Notes under the pieces: generated by a model
What the model was told of the DNA's origin: nothing
Databases searched by the model: none
What the model saw: the letters and a program-made list of their open reading frames with translations, nothing else
Assembly (NCBI GenBank): GCA_947176475.1
Contig: CAMWQX010000010.1
Span: 1-12,765 of the forward strand
Direction of reading: 5' to 3'
Source: an uncultured Bacillota bacterium
Lineage (GTDB): Bacteria; Bacillota_I; Bacilli_A; RF39; UBA660
Length of the DNA stretch: 12,765 bases
Shown here: positions 1 to 7,315 of the stretch, one piece after another
Layout: each line of letters begins with the position of its first letter
Numbering within the stretch: the first letter of the stretch is position 1
Program-made: the position numbers and the translations under genes

Positions 1-256
1 ATATTTTTCCTTTGACGGGATCTAATTTGGTAATGATTCCTGTCGCTTTTTTTATGGTGCCAGCTTCATAATATGTTATAATTACTTCATCTTTTTGGAA
101 AAAAAACTCAATTATTTTATTTTCTAAAATCATTTTTTGTTCATCAGATAAAAGGGGCTTAGATATTTTATTTTTTTCTTTTGTTAACTCTTTTAGAACT
201 TCACCTCCGTTTAACATGGAACTAAATGGTGCCCATGTTCCGTGTCTTTCTGTTAT
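1..256 (-). CDS. YolD-like protein, C-terminus beyond the window edge
   Basis: Reading the minus strand from base 256 gives an open frame of 85 codons that runs off the left edge. It begins ITERHGTWAPFSSML, and later has EVIITYYEAG and ATGIITKLDPV. The R-G-x-W-x-x-F/M opening and the small beta-rich body match the YolD family, which is commonly encoded beside Y-family polymerases of the UvrX/YqjW group. Its role there is poorly defined, probably as a partner in SOS translesion synthesis. The frame has no ATG, GTG or TTG at the expected start. An ATA codon (256-254) sits 8 nt after a GGAGGT ribosome site (270-265) and overlaps the polymerase stop as ATAA. The first in-frame ATG comes at codon 14 and would remove the conserved opening. 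An unusual AUA start, or a mutated or miscalled ATG, is likely. Family assignment is fairly firm; expression is uncertain. Confidence 0.72.
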   Translation of the reverse strand, partial: MTERHGTWAPFSSMLNGGEVLKELTKEKNKISKPLLSDEQKMILENKIIEFFFQKDEVIITYYEAGTIKKATGIITKLDPVKGKI

Positions 257-1503
257 GCACGATGACCTCCAATCTTATTATTTCTATCCATGATGGTTGA
301 GTCTTTTAATAAGCTAGAAGCTTTAAGCAACGAATTTTTGCCAAAACGATTAGTTATTTCATCAATCGTCGAGTTAATTCGTTCCTTAGTTTCTATTTCT
401 TCGAATGACTCAAAGAGATTTAATTGAACTTGAGTATTTTCAACTAAATGGCTTAGACTGATCGAAACTTTCCTAATGGGAAGATTATTATAGTATTGAT
501 CAAAGATGAACATACAAACTTTATAAATAACTTCTGCTTCGTTAGTTAAGGTATCGAGTTTTTGGGAGTGATAAAAGCCCCCACCGATTTTTTTAGAATA
601 ACTAATGCCAAAACCAATACCTTTACATAGATATTTTTCACTTCTTAAGCGACGACATAAGACGTCAACCATCTCATATATTATTATGGGTGTATTAAAG
701 GCAAAATAATCCTTAAAAAGCACTTGAGAGTGTGAAAAACTCTTATCTTTTACTTCTTGATCTTTTAAATCTTTGATACGTGTGGGGTCGATACCATTAC
801 AGTGAAGCCAAAGGTCCGTGCCCATAACGCCAAACATATTTTTTAATTTAAACTTATCATAAGTGGCAATATCACCAATAGAATATAGACCAATGGCATT
901 TAAGCGTTTTTCCATACGGGGACCAATGCCCCACATTTTGGAAAGAGGAGTTATCTTCCATAATTTAGTTTCCACGTCAGAATAATCCCAGTAGGCAATA
1001 TTATCCTTGTTGTTTTTGGCTTCAATATCCATGGCTACTTTGGCTAAAAGCATATTAGGACCGAGACCAGCGGTGGCGGTAAGACCAGTTTTTTTAAATA
1101 TAGTATTTAAAATGGTTGTAGCTAATTCATAATCAGTTTGATTGTAAAGGTGAAGATAATCTGTGACATCTAAGAAAGCTTCGTCGATAGAGTAAACGTG
1201 AATATCTTCTTCAGCAATAAAATCAAGGAATATACTTATTACTTCTTTACTTTTCTGTTGATAAAGGCGCATACGGGGAGGAACTTTGATGTATTTTATG
1301 TGCTTGGGAATATCATAAACTCTTGTGCGCCCCTTTATTCCTTGTTTTTTTAAGTATGGAGTAACAGCTAAAGTGATAGCTCCTTTTTGATTTGGATCAC
1401 ATACTACTAGTGGTGTTGTATAGGGATCAAGATGACGTTCTACACATTCGCATGATGCAAAAAAACTTTTTAAATCAATACATAAAATATTTCTCTTTTC
1501 CAT
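253..1503 (-). CDS. Y-family translesion DNA polymerase (UvrX/YqjW type)
   Basis: This 416-residue protein is a DinB/UmuC-superfamily polymerase that copies damaged templates with low fidelity. The palm has NILCIDLKSFFASCE, giving metal ligand D10 and a likely steric-gate aromatic at F14/F15, and SIDEAFLD, giving D107 and E108. A helix-hairpin-helix stretch (about 190-215, WGIGPRMEKRL) follows, then the little-finger domain. QLNLF at 360-364 is a standard beta-clamp binding motif, followed by a 52-residue tail. Length and motifs fit a complete, active enzyme. The short insert-poor palm and the adjacent YolD-like gene favour the UvrX/YqjW branch over classical DinB. The ATG start has an AGGTGA ribosome site 4 nt upstream (1513-1508). 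The gene is the first of a two-gene operon with the YolD-like gene, and its promoter carries a LexA-like box, suggesting SOS induction. Confidence 0.93.
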   Translation of the reverse strand: MEKRNILCIDLKSFFASCECVERHLDPYTTPLVVCDPNQKGAITLAVTPYLKKQGIKGRTRVYDIPKHIKYIKVPPRMRLYQQKSKEVISIFLDFIAEEDIHVYSIDEAFLDVTDYLHLYNQTDYELATTILNTIFKKTGLTATAGLGPNMLLAKVAMDIEAKNNKDNIAYWDYSDVETKLWKITPLSKMWGIGPRMEKRLNAIGLYSIGDIATYDKFKLKNMFGVMGTDLWLHCNGIDPTRIKDLKDQEVKDKSFSHSQVLFKDYFAFNTPIIIYEMVDVLCRRLRSEKYLCKGIGFGISYSKKIGGGFYHSQKLDTLTNEAEVIYKVCMFIFDQYYNNLPIRKVSISLSHLVENTQVQLNLFESFEEIETKERINSTIDEITNRFGKNSLLKASSLLKDSTIMDRNNKIGGHRA

Positions 1504-1523
1504 AACGTCACCTGCTTAAAAAT

Positions 1524-1552
1524 AATATAATACATTTGTTCGCAAAAATCAA
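1524..1552 (-). promoter_or_regulatory. Promoter of the polymerase-yolD operon
   Basis: On the minus strand, TTGATT (1552-1547) and TATATT (1529-1524) are separated by exactly 17 bp, a good sigma-A-type promoter. An alternative -10, TATTAT, lies at 1532-1527. It sits about 20-50 bases upstream of the polymerase ATG and points away from the divergent promoter of the next gene; the two -35 boxes are 18 bp apart. Confidence 0.7.
1529..1542 (-). promoter_or_regulatory. Possible LexA (SOS) box in the polymerase promoter
   Basis: The minus strand reads CGAACAAATGTATT. The Bacillus-type SOS box is CGAAC-N4-GTTCG; the left half is perfect and the right half keeps only GT. It lies inside the 17-bp spacer of the polymerase promoter, where a bound repressor would block RNA polymerase. 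UvrX/YqjW-type polymerases are LexA targets in Bacillus, which supports the reading. The poor right half-site keeps confidence moderate. Confidence 0.45.
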
Positions 1553-1570
1553 TGTTATTTAAAAAGATAA

Positions 1571-1599
1571 TTGTAATTTAGGGGCTTTTATCTTATACT
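1571..1599 (+). promoter_or_regulatory. Promoter of the first zinc-ribbon membrane protein
   Basis: TTGTAA (1571-1576) and TATACT (1594-1599) are 17 bp apart. A transcript would start near 1606, giving a 5' leader of about 24 nt before the GTG start at 1630. Confidence 0.7.
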
Positions 1600-1629
1600 T
1601 ATAGTAGTGAATAGAAAGTAGGAGATAAA

Positions 1630-3138
1630 GTGAAGTGTATAAAGTGTAATAAAAATATTCCTGATGTTTCTACAACCTGTCCTTTTTGTGATCATCCAGT
1701 AGGTGTTTATATAAGTGAGGAAGAAAAGATAAAGGAAAGAGAAGAGACCTTAGCTACTGTAGATTTTGGAAATCTTAATGCATCAGATTATGATGCTAAT
1801 AATAAATTAGATATAAAAACCTATATTAAGGAACCAAAGAATAAAAAGGTTGTTATTGGCGGGATAGCAGCCATATTTTTGGTAATATGTATCTTTGGGG
1901 TTTTAATAATGAGTATGTTTTCTTCGGGGAATGATAGTCCTTATCGTTTATTTAATGATACAATGATGGAATTCTTTGATTTTTATATTGAAAATTATAC
2001 GGGTTCTTCATCAGCGAAATCAGGAACTTATAAGTTGGATATAAATATTAATAATAAAAAGACGGGATTAACGGGAACTTATAGTTTTGATACAAAAAAT
2101 AGAGTTGCTAATTTGACGGGAAAAATGCGTGATCCAAGAGAACAAAATGGTGGTATTATTCTTGATTACCATGATTTTAATTTTATTGCTAATTTAAATA
2201 GCACGAATTTTTATTTTCAATCTAAGGAATTATTTAATGATGATGTTATATATTTCCCAATAGATGATATGACGGGATTACTTAGTGCAAAGAGTTACGA
2301 TTTATCTTCAATATTGACGGGAATTGAGGAAGCCCTAACAGAAGCTTTAAAGATGAGTACTTATACTAATTCAACGGAGGATATTACTTATTTAGGTGAA
2401 CAAATAAAAGTTAATTGCCGTACGCTTACTCTTGATAATAATGGTAAAAAACAATTTTTAAAGACTTATTATCAGGCTTTAATGGAAGATACTAATTATA
2501 TTAATGAAATAACACGTTTAAAAGAGAGTAAAACTGAGGATGTCTTAAAAGATTTAGAGAATAAGTTAACCGAGATTGATTATAAATATTCGGGAGAGAG
2601 CAATGATAAAACTATTTTGAAAATTTATTATGGTGGAAATAAGATTTATCGTTTAGGTGTTGAGATTCATGAGGGAAACAAACCGGATTATCGCTTGCAG
2701 TTAGATGTTGGAGAGACCAAATATTATTTAGATGTCTTTGAAGATAATAAAAATATTCTTTCTGCCACTTTAGTTGTAACTACTAAAGAAAAAGATGATT
2801 TAATTAAGAAAAATTATGTAATAACTTTTGATATGGATAACTTTGTCATGGATATGACTTTAGATATTGAAAGAGAAAAGAGAGCTGATGTAAGGAAAGT
2901 ATCTTATGAAACTAGCAAAAATATTCGCAGTTTTATAAGAGAAGATTATCAGAACTTAAAAAATAATTTGAGTGTTTATACGAGCAATGTAGATTGGGTT
3001 GATAAAATACCAGAGATATTTAAGAATAAGTGTAGTCCATCTTTAATTTGTCGTTGTGAAGATGGAGAAGATTTATGTAATTGTACTTATAATGATTCCA
3101 TTATAAAATGTCCAAAGGTCGAAGTTACGCCTAGATAA
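1630..3138 (+). CDS. Zinc-ribbon, single-span membrane protein with cysteine-rich extracellular tail
   Basis: The 502-residue product starts with GTG, preceded by AGGAG 5 nt upstream. It opens with a zinc ribbon (C3, C6, C17, C20). An acidic and basic polar linker follows, then one membrane span at about 74-97. The rest should lie outside the cell: the ribbon side carries EPKNKK just before the span, so an N-in, C-out topology is likely. The outer domain shows SGTY at 131-134 and repeated beta-like Thr/Gly stretches. The last 36 residues hold six cysteines (468, 474, 476, 483, 485, 494), including CRC and CNC. The layout recalls Firmicutes proteins such as YvbJ and TcaA, but only in architecture; I do not recognise the outer domain. 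It looks paralogous to the next gene, with the same Cys spacing and the same distance from span to SGTY. It is probably monocistronic. Function is unknown, possibly envelope sensing or cell-wall related. Confidence 0.85.
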   Translation: MKCIKCNKNIPDVSTTCPFCDHPVGVYISEEEKIKEREETLATVDFGNLNASDYDANNKLDIKTYIKEPKNKKVVIGGIAAIFLVICIFGVLIMSMFSSGNDSPYRLFNDTMMEFFDFYIENYTGSSSAKSGTYKLDININNKKTGLTGTYSFDTKNRVANLTGKMRDPREQNGGIILDYHDFNFIANLNSTNFYFQSKELFNDDVIYFPIDDMTGLLSAKSYDLSSILTGIEEALTEALKMSTYTNSTEDITYLGEQIKVNCRTLTLDNNGKKQFLKTYYQALMEDTNYINEITRLKESKTEDVLKDLENKLTEIDYKYSGESNDKTILKIYYGGNKIYRLGVEIHEGNKPDYRLQLDVGETKYYLDVFEDNKNILSATLVVTTKEKDDLIKKNYVITFDMDNFVMDMTLDIEREKRADVRKVSYETSKNIRSFIREDYQNLKNNLSVYTSNVDWVDKIPEIFKNKCSPSLICRCEDGEDLCNCTYNDSIIKCPKVEVTPR

Positions 3139-3161
3139 GTGGGTGAAACTTCGCCTTTTTT
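3117..3161 (+). terminator. Intrinsic terminator overlapping the end of the first zinc-ribbon gene
   Basis: CGAAGTT (3120-3126) pairs with AACTTCG (3147-3153), and GG/CC extends the stem past a bulged T. A run of six T follows at 3156-3161. The left arm lies inside the last codons of the gene, and the loop of about 20 nt contains the stop codon. Confidence 0.75.
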
Positions 3162-3171
3162 AGTAAAACTA

Positions 3172-3200
3172 TTGAAAAACAATAATTTTTAAGGTATATT
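3172..3200 (+). promoter_or_regulatory. Promoter of the second zinc-ribbon membrane protein
   Basis: TTGAAA (3172-3177) and TATATT (3195-3200) are separated by 17 bp, just after the preceding terminator. With a start near 3207, the leader is about 38 nt. This gives the gene its own transcription despite its similarity to its neighbour. Confidence 0.75.
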
Positions 3201-3244
3201 AGATATAGTAGAAAAATAATAAATGAAGTAAAGAGGGATTAAAA

Positions 3245-5011
3245 ATGAAATGTATATCATGTGGAAATGAACTTCCAGAAGGTACAACTTCTTGCCCATT
3301 TTGTGGCAATACAGTTTTACCAACGAATCATACTGTGGTAAATGAACCTCCGCAACCAAATAATGGTGTTCCAGTGACACCAGATGCACCAGTATTACCA
3401 CAAGATCAAAATTTAGTAGAACCAAATAACGTAGTTACTCCTGAAAATGGAGTTAATCCAATGGGTGCGAATAATAATGTGGCTGTTTCTAATGGTCAAA
3501 ACGCTCCAACTGGACCGGAAAATATAATGGGAGCAGTGGATCAAGGAACTATGGGTGAATCTATGGCTCAAGTTCCAACACCACCAATGCCGGATATGCC
3601 AGTGGCATCGAGTGAACCACAAACAATATCTAATCAAGGAGAATTTGGGGATGGTGTAAAAATAGCTTCGACAGCAGCACCAGTTATTGAAAGTAAGAAA
3701 AATAAAAAAGTTATTATAATTATCCTTGTGATACTTGCTATTGTAGCTATAGCAGCAGGAATAGGCGTATATTATTATATGAGTCAATATAAGAGTGCAG
3801 ATAAGCGTATTGATGCGGTATTTAGTGGAATGAATAAGTTTGCTGCTGGATTAAAGGCGGAAAAAATCGAATCAAAGAGTGGAACTTATGATATTGGAGT
3901 ATCTTTTTCCTATGGCGATACTAGTATAGATGGCAAAGTAGATGGAAAATATGCCTATGACTTAGAAAAAAGAATAATGGATTATACTTTAAATATTTCA
4001 AAGTTAGATATGAAAGCAGATGGCGAAGAATTAAAGTTAATTGATAAAGATCCTTTAAAATTAGAATTATATACAGCTGAAGCAAAAGCTTATGTTCTTC
4101 TTGAAAATTTCTATGAGAATTATATTTATTCAGATATTGCAGAATATGATAAGTTATTTGATGGTATCGAGCAAAATGATATTAATTATACGGTGATACT
4201 TCAAGGGTATATAAATGCCTTTAAGACAGGTTTAAAAGCTGCAAGTAATACGCAAACAGTAAAAGAAGTGACACTTGATGGAAAAACTCAAAAGGCAAAT
4301 GTCGTTACGATTGTTTTAAATAAAAATAATAAAAAGATAATTATAGAAAAGACAGTTAATAGTATTAAGAATAATACAAAATTATTAGAGGAATTTGCAA
4401 AATTATCAAATACAACGGTTGATGAATTAAAGAAAAATATTGAAGAGGCAACTAAAGATATGGAATTTTCTGATGAATCAGCAACTTTAGAGATAATAAC
4501 TAATATTAAGGGTTCGGCTTTATTAGGTATTCGTGTATTTGATGATGAGGCCACTTTAGAATTAGCTCAAGTAGTCAATGGCTATAAATTATCATTTAAT
4601 CAAGATAAGAAGGATGTATTCAGTTTGACTTATACTTCAACATCAACAACTAATTCAACAGCAAAAGAGACAAGTCAAAAAATTGAATTTACGTGCTATG
4701 ATGATGATAATAAATTGATGAAAGCTAATTTAGAGATAAATGTTAAGGATGATATTAATCCTAAAGTCGAAAAGATTAATACCAAAAATAGTGTTAGTGC
4801 GGCGAATATAAGTGCAGAAGATCAACAAAAGATAATGACTAATATTTATAATTTTGGTAATTTAGGACTTTTAATTCAATCTTCTTTTGGCAGTTTGATG
4901 GATATGACTAATTCATATGAATCAGCAATGAATCCATATGGAACGACAACCCCTCAAGGAGGAACGGGAAGTGTGCAAACGCCATTAGGGTTATCGTCAA
5001 CAATAAATTAA
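3245..5011 (+). CDS. Zinc-ribbon, single-span membrane protein with Pro/Asn-rich linker
   Basis: The 588-residue product begins MKCISCGNELPEG with a zinc ribbon (C3, C6, C17, C20) identical in spacing to that of the upstream gene. Residues about 25-135 form a low-complexity linker rich in Pro, Asn, Val and Gln, likely disordered and cytoplasmic. KKNKK precedes a strong membrane span at about 156-178, ending in YYYM. The outer part has SGTY at 212-215, long Lys/Asp/Asn-rich beta-like stretches, and a Gly/Thr/Pro-rich C-terminus. It has no cysteine-rich tail, unlike its neighbour. The ATG at 3245 is supported by AGAGGGAT shortly upstream. Likely a paralogue with conserved cytoplasmic and membrane parts and a diverged outer domain. 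The family is not recognised beyond the zinc-ribbon/TM layout (YvbJ/TcaA-like in architecture). The gene is flanked by its own promoter and terminator. Confidence 0.87.
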   Translation: MKCISCGNELPEGTTSCPFCGNTVLPTNHTVVNEPPQPNNGVPVTPDAPVLPQDQNLVEPNNVVTPENGVNPMGANNNVAVSNGQNAPTGPENIMGAVDQGTMGESMAQVPTPPMPDMPVASSEPQTISNQGEFGDGVKIASTAAPVIESKKNKKVIIIILVILAIVAIAAGIGVYYYMSQYKSADKRIDAVFSGMNKFAAGLKAEKIESKSGTYDIGVSFSYGDTSIDGKVDGKYAYDLEKRIMDYTLNISKLDMKADGEELKLIDKDPLKLELYTAEAKAYVLLENFYENYIYSDIAEYDKLFDGIEQNDINYTVILQGYINAFKTGLKAASNTQTVKEVTLDGKTQKANVVTIVLNKNNKKIIIEKTVNSIKNNTKLLEEFAKLSNTTVDELKKNIEEATKDMEFSDESATLEIITNIKGSALLGIRVFDDEATLELAQVVNGYKLSFNQDKKDVFSLTYTSTSTTNSTAKETSQKIEFTCYDDDNKLMKANLEINVKDDINPKVEKINTKNSVSAANISAEDQQKIMTNIYNFGNLGLLIQSSFGSLMDMTNSYESAMNPYGTTTPQGGTGSVQTPLGLSSTIN

Positions 5012-5040
5012 AAAGATAAGCGAAAAGTTTATCTTTTTTT
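5011..5040 (+). terminator. Intrinsic terminator after the second zinc-ribbon gene
   Basis: AAAAGATAA (5011-5019) and TTATCTTTT (5029-5037) form a 9-bp stem with a 9-nt loop, running into a T tract that ends at 5040. It starts on the last base of the stop codon. Confidence 0.8.
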
Positions 5041-5041
5041 A

Positions 5042-5050
5042 TGCTATAAT
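5042..5050 (+). promoter_or_regulatory. Extended -10 promoter of priA
   Basis: TGCTATAAT is an extended -10 (TG-n-TATAAT) with a perfect hexamer at 5045-5050. No convincing -35 exists, because that position falls in the loop and right arm of the preceding terminator. The leader would be only about 12 nt, followed by the AGAGGTGAT ribosome site. Confidence 0.65.
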
Positions 5051-5068
5051 TACATTAGAGGTGATAAT

Positions 5069-7258
5069 ATGTATGCTGATGTCTTAGTACAGTATGGAGT
5101 TAAATCTTTAGATCATACATTTACTTATCATGTGCCTAGTGAATTTGAAAATATTATTGATAAGGGTATGAAAGTATCTGTGCCATTTGGTAGTAAAAAT
5201 ATCAATGGCTTTGTTTTGCGTGTACATAAAGAGCCACCAAAAGAAGAATTTGAAGTTAAAGATATAATGGGGCTTATCACTAAAGAATTAAAATTAAATG
5301 ATGAGTTGTTGGAGTTAGGACATTATATTAAGAGTCGCACTTTATGTACATTGATAAGTGCTTATCAAACGATGCTTCCAACATCCTTGAAAGTTCAAAA
5401 TAATAAGGAAACTTATGAATTAACAATTACTTATGTGAAGTTAAACAAAGATAAAGAGATTATTGATGAATATATCAAAAATAATAAAAAGAGTTTAAAA
5501 CAAAATGAGATATTAGAAGAGTTAAAAGAGGGAAGGGTTTTAAAAAAGGATATAAAGAGTAAAAGTAGTTTAAAAAGGTTAGTGGAATTAGATTTAGTAG
5601 CTTATGAATATGAAAGTGTTTATCGCATAAATGCGAAAGATTCGGATAAAGTTAAGCCAAATTTAACAGAGGAACAAAAAAAGGCCTGTGATGTTATTGA
5701 GAGTAAATTTACTGAATATAATACCTATTTGCTACATGGCATAACGGGTTCGGGTAAGACAGAAGTTTATATGCAGTTATGTGAAGATGTAATAAAGAAA
5801 AACAAATGTGTTATTATGTTAGTTCCGGAAATTTCTTTAACGACACAGATTGTTAAGCGTTTTTATAATAGATTTGGTAGAGATGTGGCCATATTTCATT
5901 CAAATTTGAGTGAAGGGGAAAAGTTTGATGAATATAATAAGATTATGAAAGGCGAGGTTCATATTGTCGTAGGAACGCGTTCTGCTATATTTACACCTAT
6001 TAAAAATTTAGGTCTTATCATTATTGATGAAGAGCATTCTAATAACTATAAGCAAGAGAATAATCCAAGGTATCATGCTTTGGATATAGCTAAGTGGCGA
6101 TGTGAATATCATAAGTGTCCATTAGTTTTGGGATCAGCCACTCCCTCCTTAGAGAGTATGGCGAGAGCAAGTAGGGATGTTTACAAGTATATTCCTTTGA
6201 CAAAAAGAATAGGTTCTTCAAAATTACCAACAATGGAAATTGCCGATATGGCACCAGAATTTAAAAAGAGAAATATGGTATTATCAGATAAATTGCAACT
6301 GGAGATAATGGCAGCTTTAGAACGTCATGAACAAGTTATGCTGTTACTTAATAGAAGAGGATTTTCGACTATTATTAATTGCCAAAGTTGTGGATTTACT
6401 TATAAATGCCCCCATTGTGATATTACATTAACTTATCATAAGACAAGTAACCATCTAAGATGTCATTATTGTGGATATACAGTAATAAAGTCGGATATAT
6501 GTCCAGAGTGTGGGGAAAAAGCCATCAGGGATTTTGGATTGGGAACAGAAAAAGTCGAACAAACTTTGAGAGAGTTATATCCTTCATACAGAATTGTGAG
6601 AATGGATGCAGATACGACAACGAGAAAGGGTTCGCATGAAGATATCATTAAGGGGATTGAAAACTTAGAATATGATATTATTGTAGGAACCCAGATGATA
6701 AGTAAGGGTCTTGATTTTCCCAAAGTGACATTGGTGGGAATAATCAATGCGGATGAATCTTTAAATATTCCCGATTTTAGAAGTGGAGAGAATACCTTTA
6801 GTTTATTAAGTCAAGTAAGTGGAAGAGCGGGAAGAGCAGAGTTGCCAGGTAAAGTAATTATTCAAACATTTAATCCGGATAATAAAACTTTAAATTATGT
6901 TTTAAAAAATGATTATATGGGAAATTATAATTATGAAATGGATATAAGAAGAAAATTGAAATATCCACCTTATTATTATTTAGTATTACTTAGAGTGACG
7001 TCAAAAAGTTATGAAATGGCAAGTAAAGAATCCATTAAGGTTGCTAATTATATTCGAAAAAGTGTGAAAGGTGAAGCCATTTGTTTAGGACCAACCACGG
7101 CTAATATGTTTAAGATTAATAATGTCTATAGATTTCAGATAATTGTTAAATATCGCAAGGTTGATAATCTATTTGATCTTATTAGGGATATTGATAAGCA
7201 GTATATTAATAATAAAGATATCAATTTAGAGATTGATGTGGATCCTTTGAGAATTTAA
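5069..7258 (+). CDS. priA: Primosomal protein N' (replication-restart helicase PriA)
   Basis: PriA is a 3'-to-5' superfamily 2 helicase that recognises stalled forks and reloads the replicative helicase. The 729-residue length is typical. The N-terminal 3'-end-binding domain (about 1-95, MYADVLVQYGVKSLDHTFTY) is present, followed by a winged-helix-like region. The helicase core has Walker A GITGSGKT at 224-231, Walker B DEEH at 320-323, and motif VI GRAGRAE at 585-591. Between the helicase lobes lies the diagnostic zinc region with eight cysteines (438, 441, 447, 450, 465, 468, 478, 481). All key residues are intact. AGAGGTGAT at 5057-5065 supports the ATG. The gene has its own extended -10 promoter. 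No terminator follows, so transcription may continue into the downstream membrane-protein gene, which also has its own promoter. Neighbours give no sign of the common coaBC/def/fmt context. Confidence 0.98.
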   Translation: MYADVLVQYGVKSLDHTFTYHVPSEFENIIDKGMKVSVPFGSKNINGFVLRVHKEPPKEEFEVKDIMGLITKELKLNDELLELGHYIKSRTLCTLISAYQTMLPTSLKVQNNKETYELTITYVKLNKDKEIIDEYIKNNKKSLKQNEILEELKEGRVLKKDIKSKSSLKRLVELDLVAYEYESVYRINAKDSDKVKPNLTEEQKKACDVIESKFTEYNTYLLHGITGSGKTEVYMQLCEDVIKKNKCVIMLVPEISLTTQIVKRFYNRFGRDVAIFHSNLSEGEKFDEYNKIMKGEVHIVVGTRSAIFTPIKNLGLIIIDEEHSNNYKQENNPRYHALDIAKWRCEYHKCPLVLGSATPSLESMARASRDVYKYIPLTKRIGSSKLPTMEIADMAPEFKKRNMVLSDKLQLEIMAALERHEQVMLLLNRRGFSTIINCQSCGFTYKCPHCDITLTYHKTSNHLRCHYCGYTVIKSDICPECGEKAIRDFGLGTEKVEQTLRELYPSYRIVRMDADTTTRKGSHEDIIKGIENLEYDIIVGTQMISKGLDFPKVTLVGIINADESLNIPDFRSGENTFSLLSQVSGRAGRAELPGKVIIQTFNPDNKTLNYVLKNDYMGNYNYEMDIRRKLKYPPYYYLVLLRVTSKSYEMASKESIKVANYIRKSVKGEAICLGPTTANMFKINNVYRFQIIVKYRKVDNLFDLIRDIDKQYINNKDINLEIDVDPLRI

Positions 7259-7265
7259 AAAGGTA

Positions 7266-7294
7266 TTGCAAAAAGGCTTTAAAAAGATTATAAT
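7266..7294 (+). promoter_or_regulatory. Promoter of the unrecognised membrane-protein gene at 7316
   Basis: TTGCAA (7266-7271) and a perfect TATAAT (7289-7294) are 17 bp apart, starting 7 bases after the priA stop. The leader would be about 15 nt and includes the GAGAGGAAG ribosome site. Confidence 0.78.
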
Positions 7295-7315
7295 CAACTT
7301 CATTGAGAGGAAGAG

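Noticed and set aside
244..260. GTG (260-258) as start of the YolD-like gene
   Set aside because: That frame meets TAG after 12 codons and does not encode the YolD sequence; the conserved frame is offset by one.
2000..2330. Repeated ACGGG words in the first zinc-ribbon gene
   Set aside because: All come from Thr-Gly pairs that happen to use ACG before a Gly codon; spacing is irregular and no DNA-level role is apparent.
3189..3787. Minus-strand open frames opposite the second zinc-ribbon gene
   Set aside because: They are mirror images of a real low-complexity gene, with no ribosome site or plausible protein composition.
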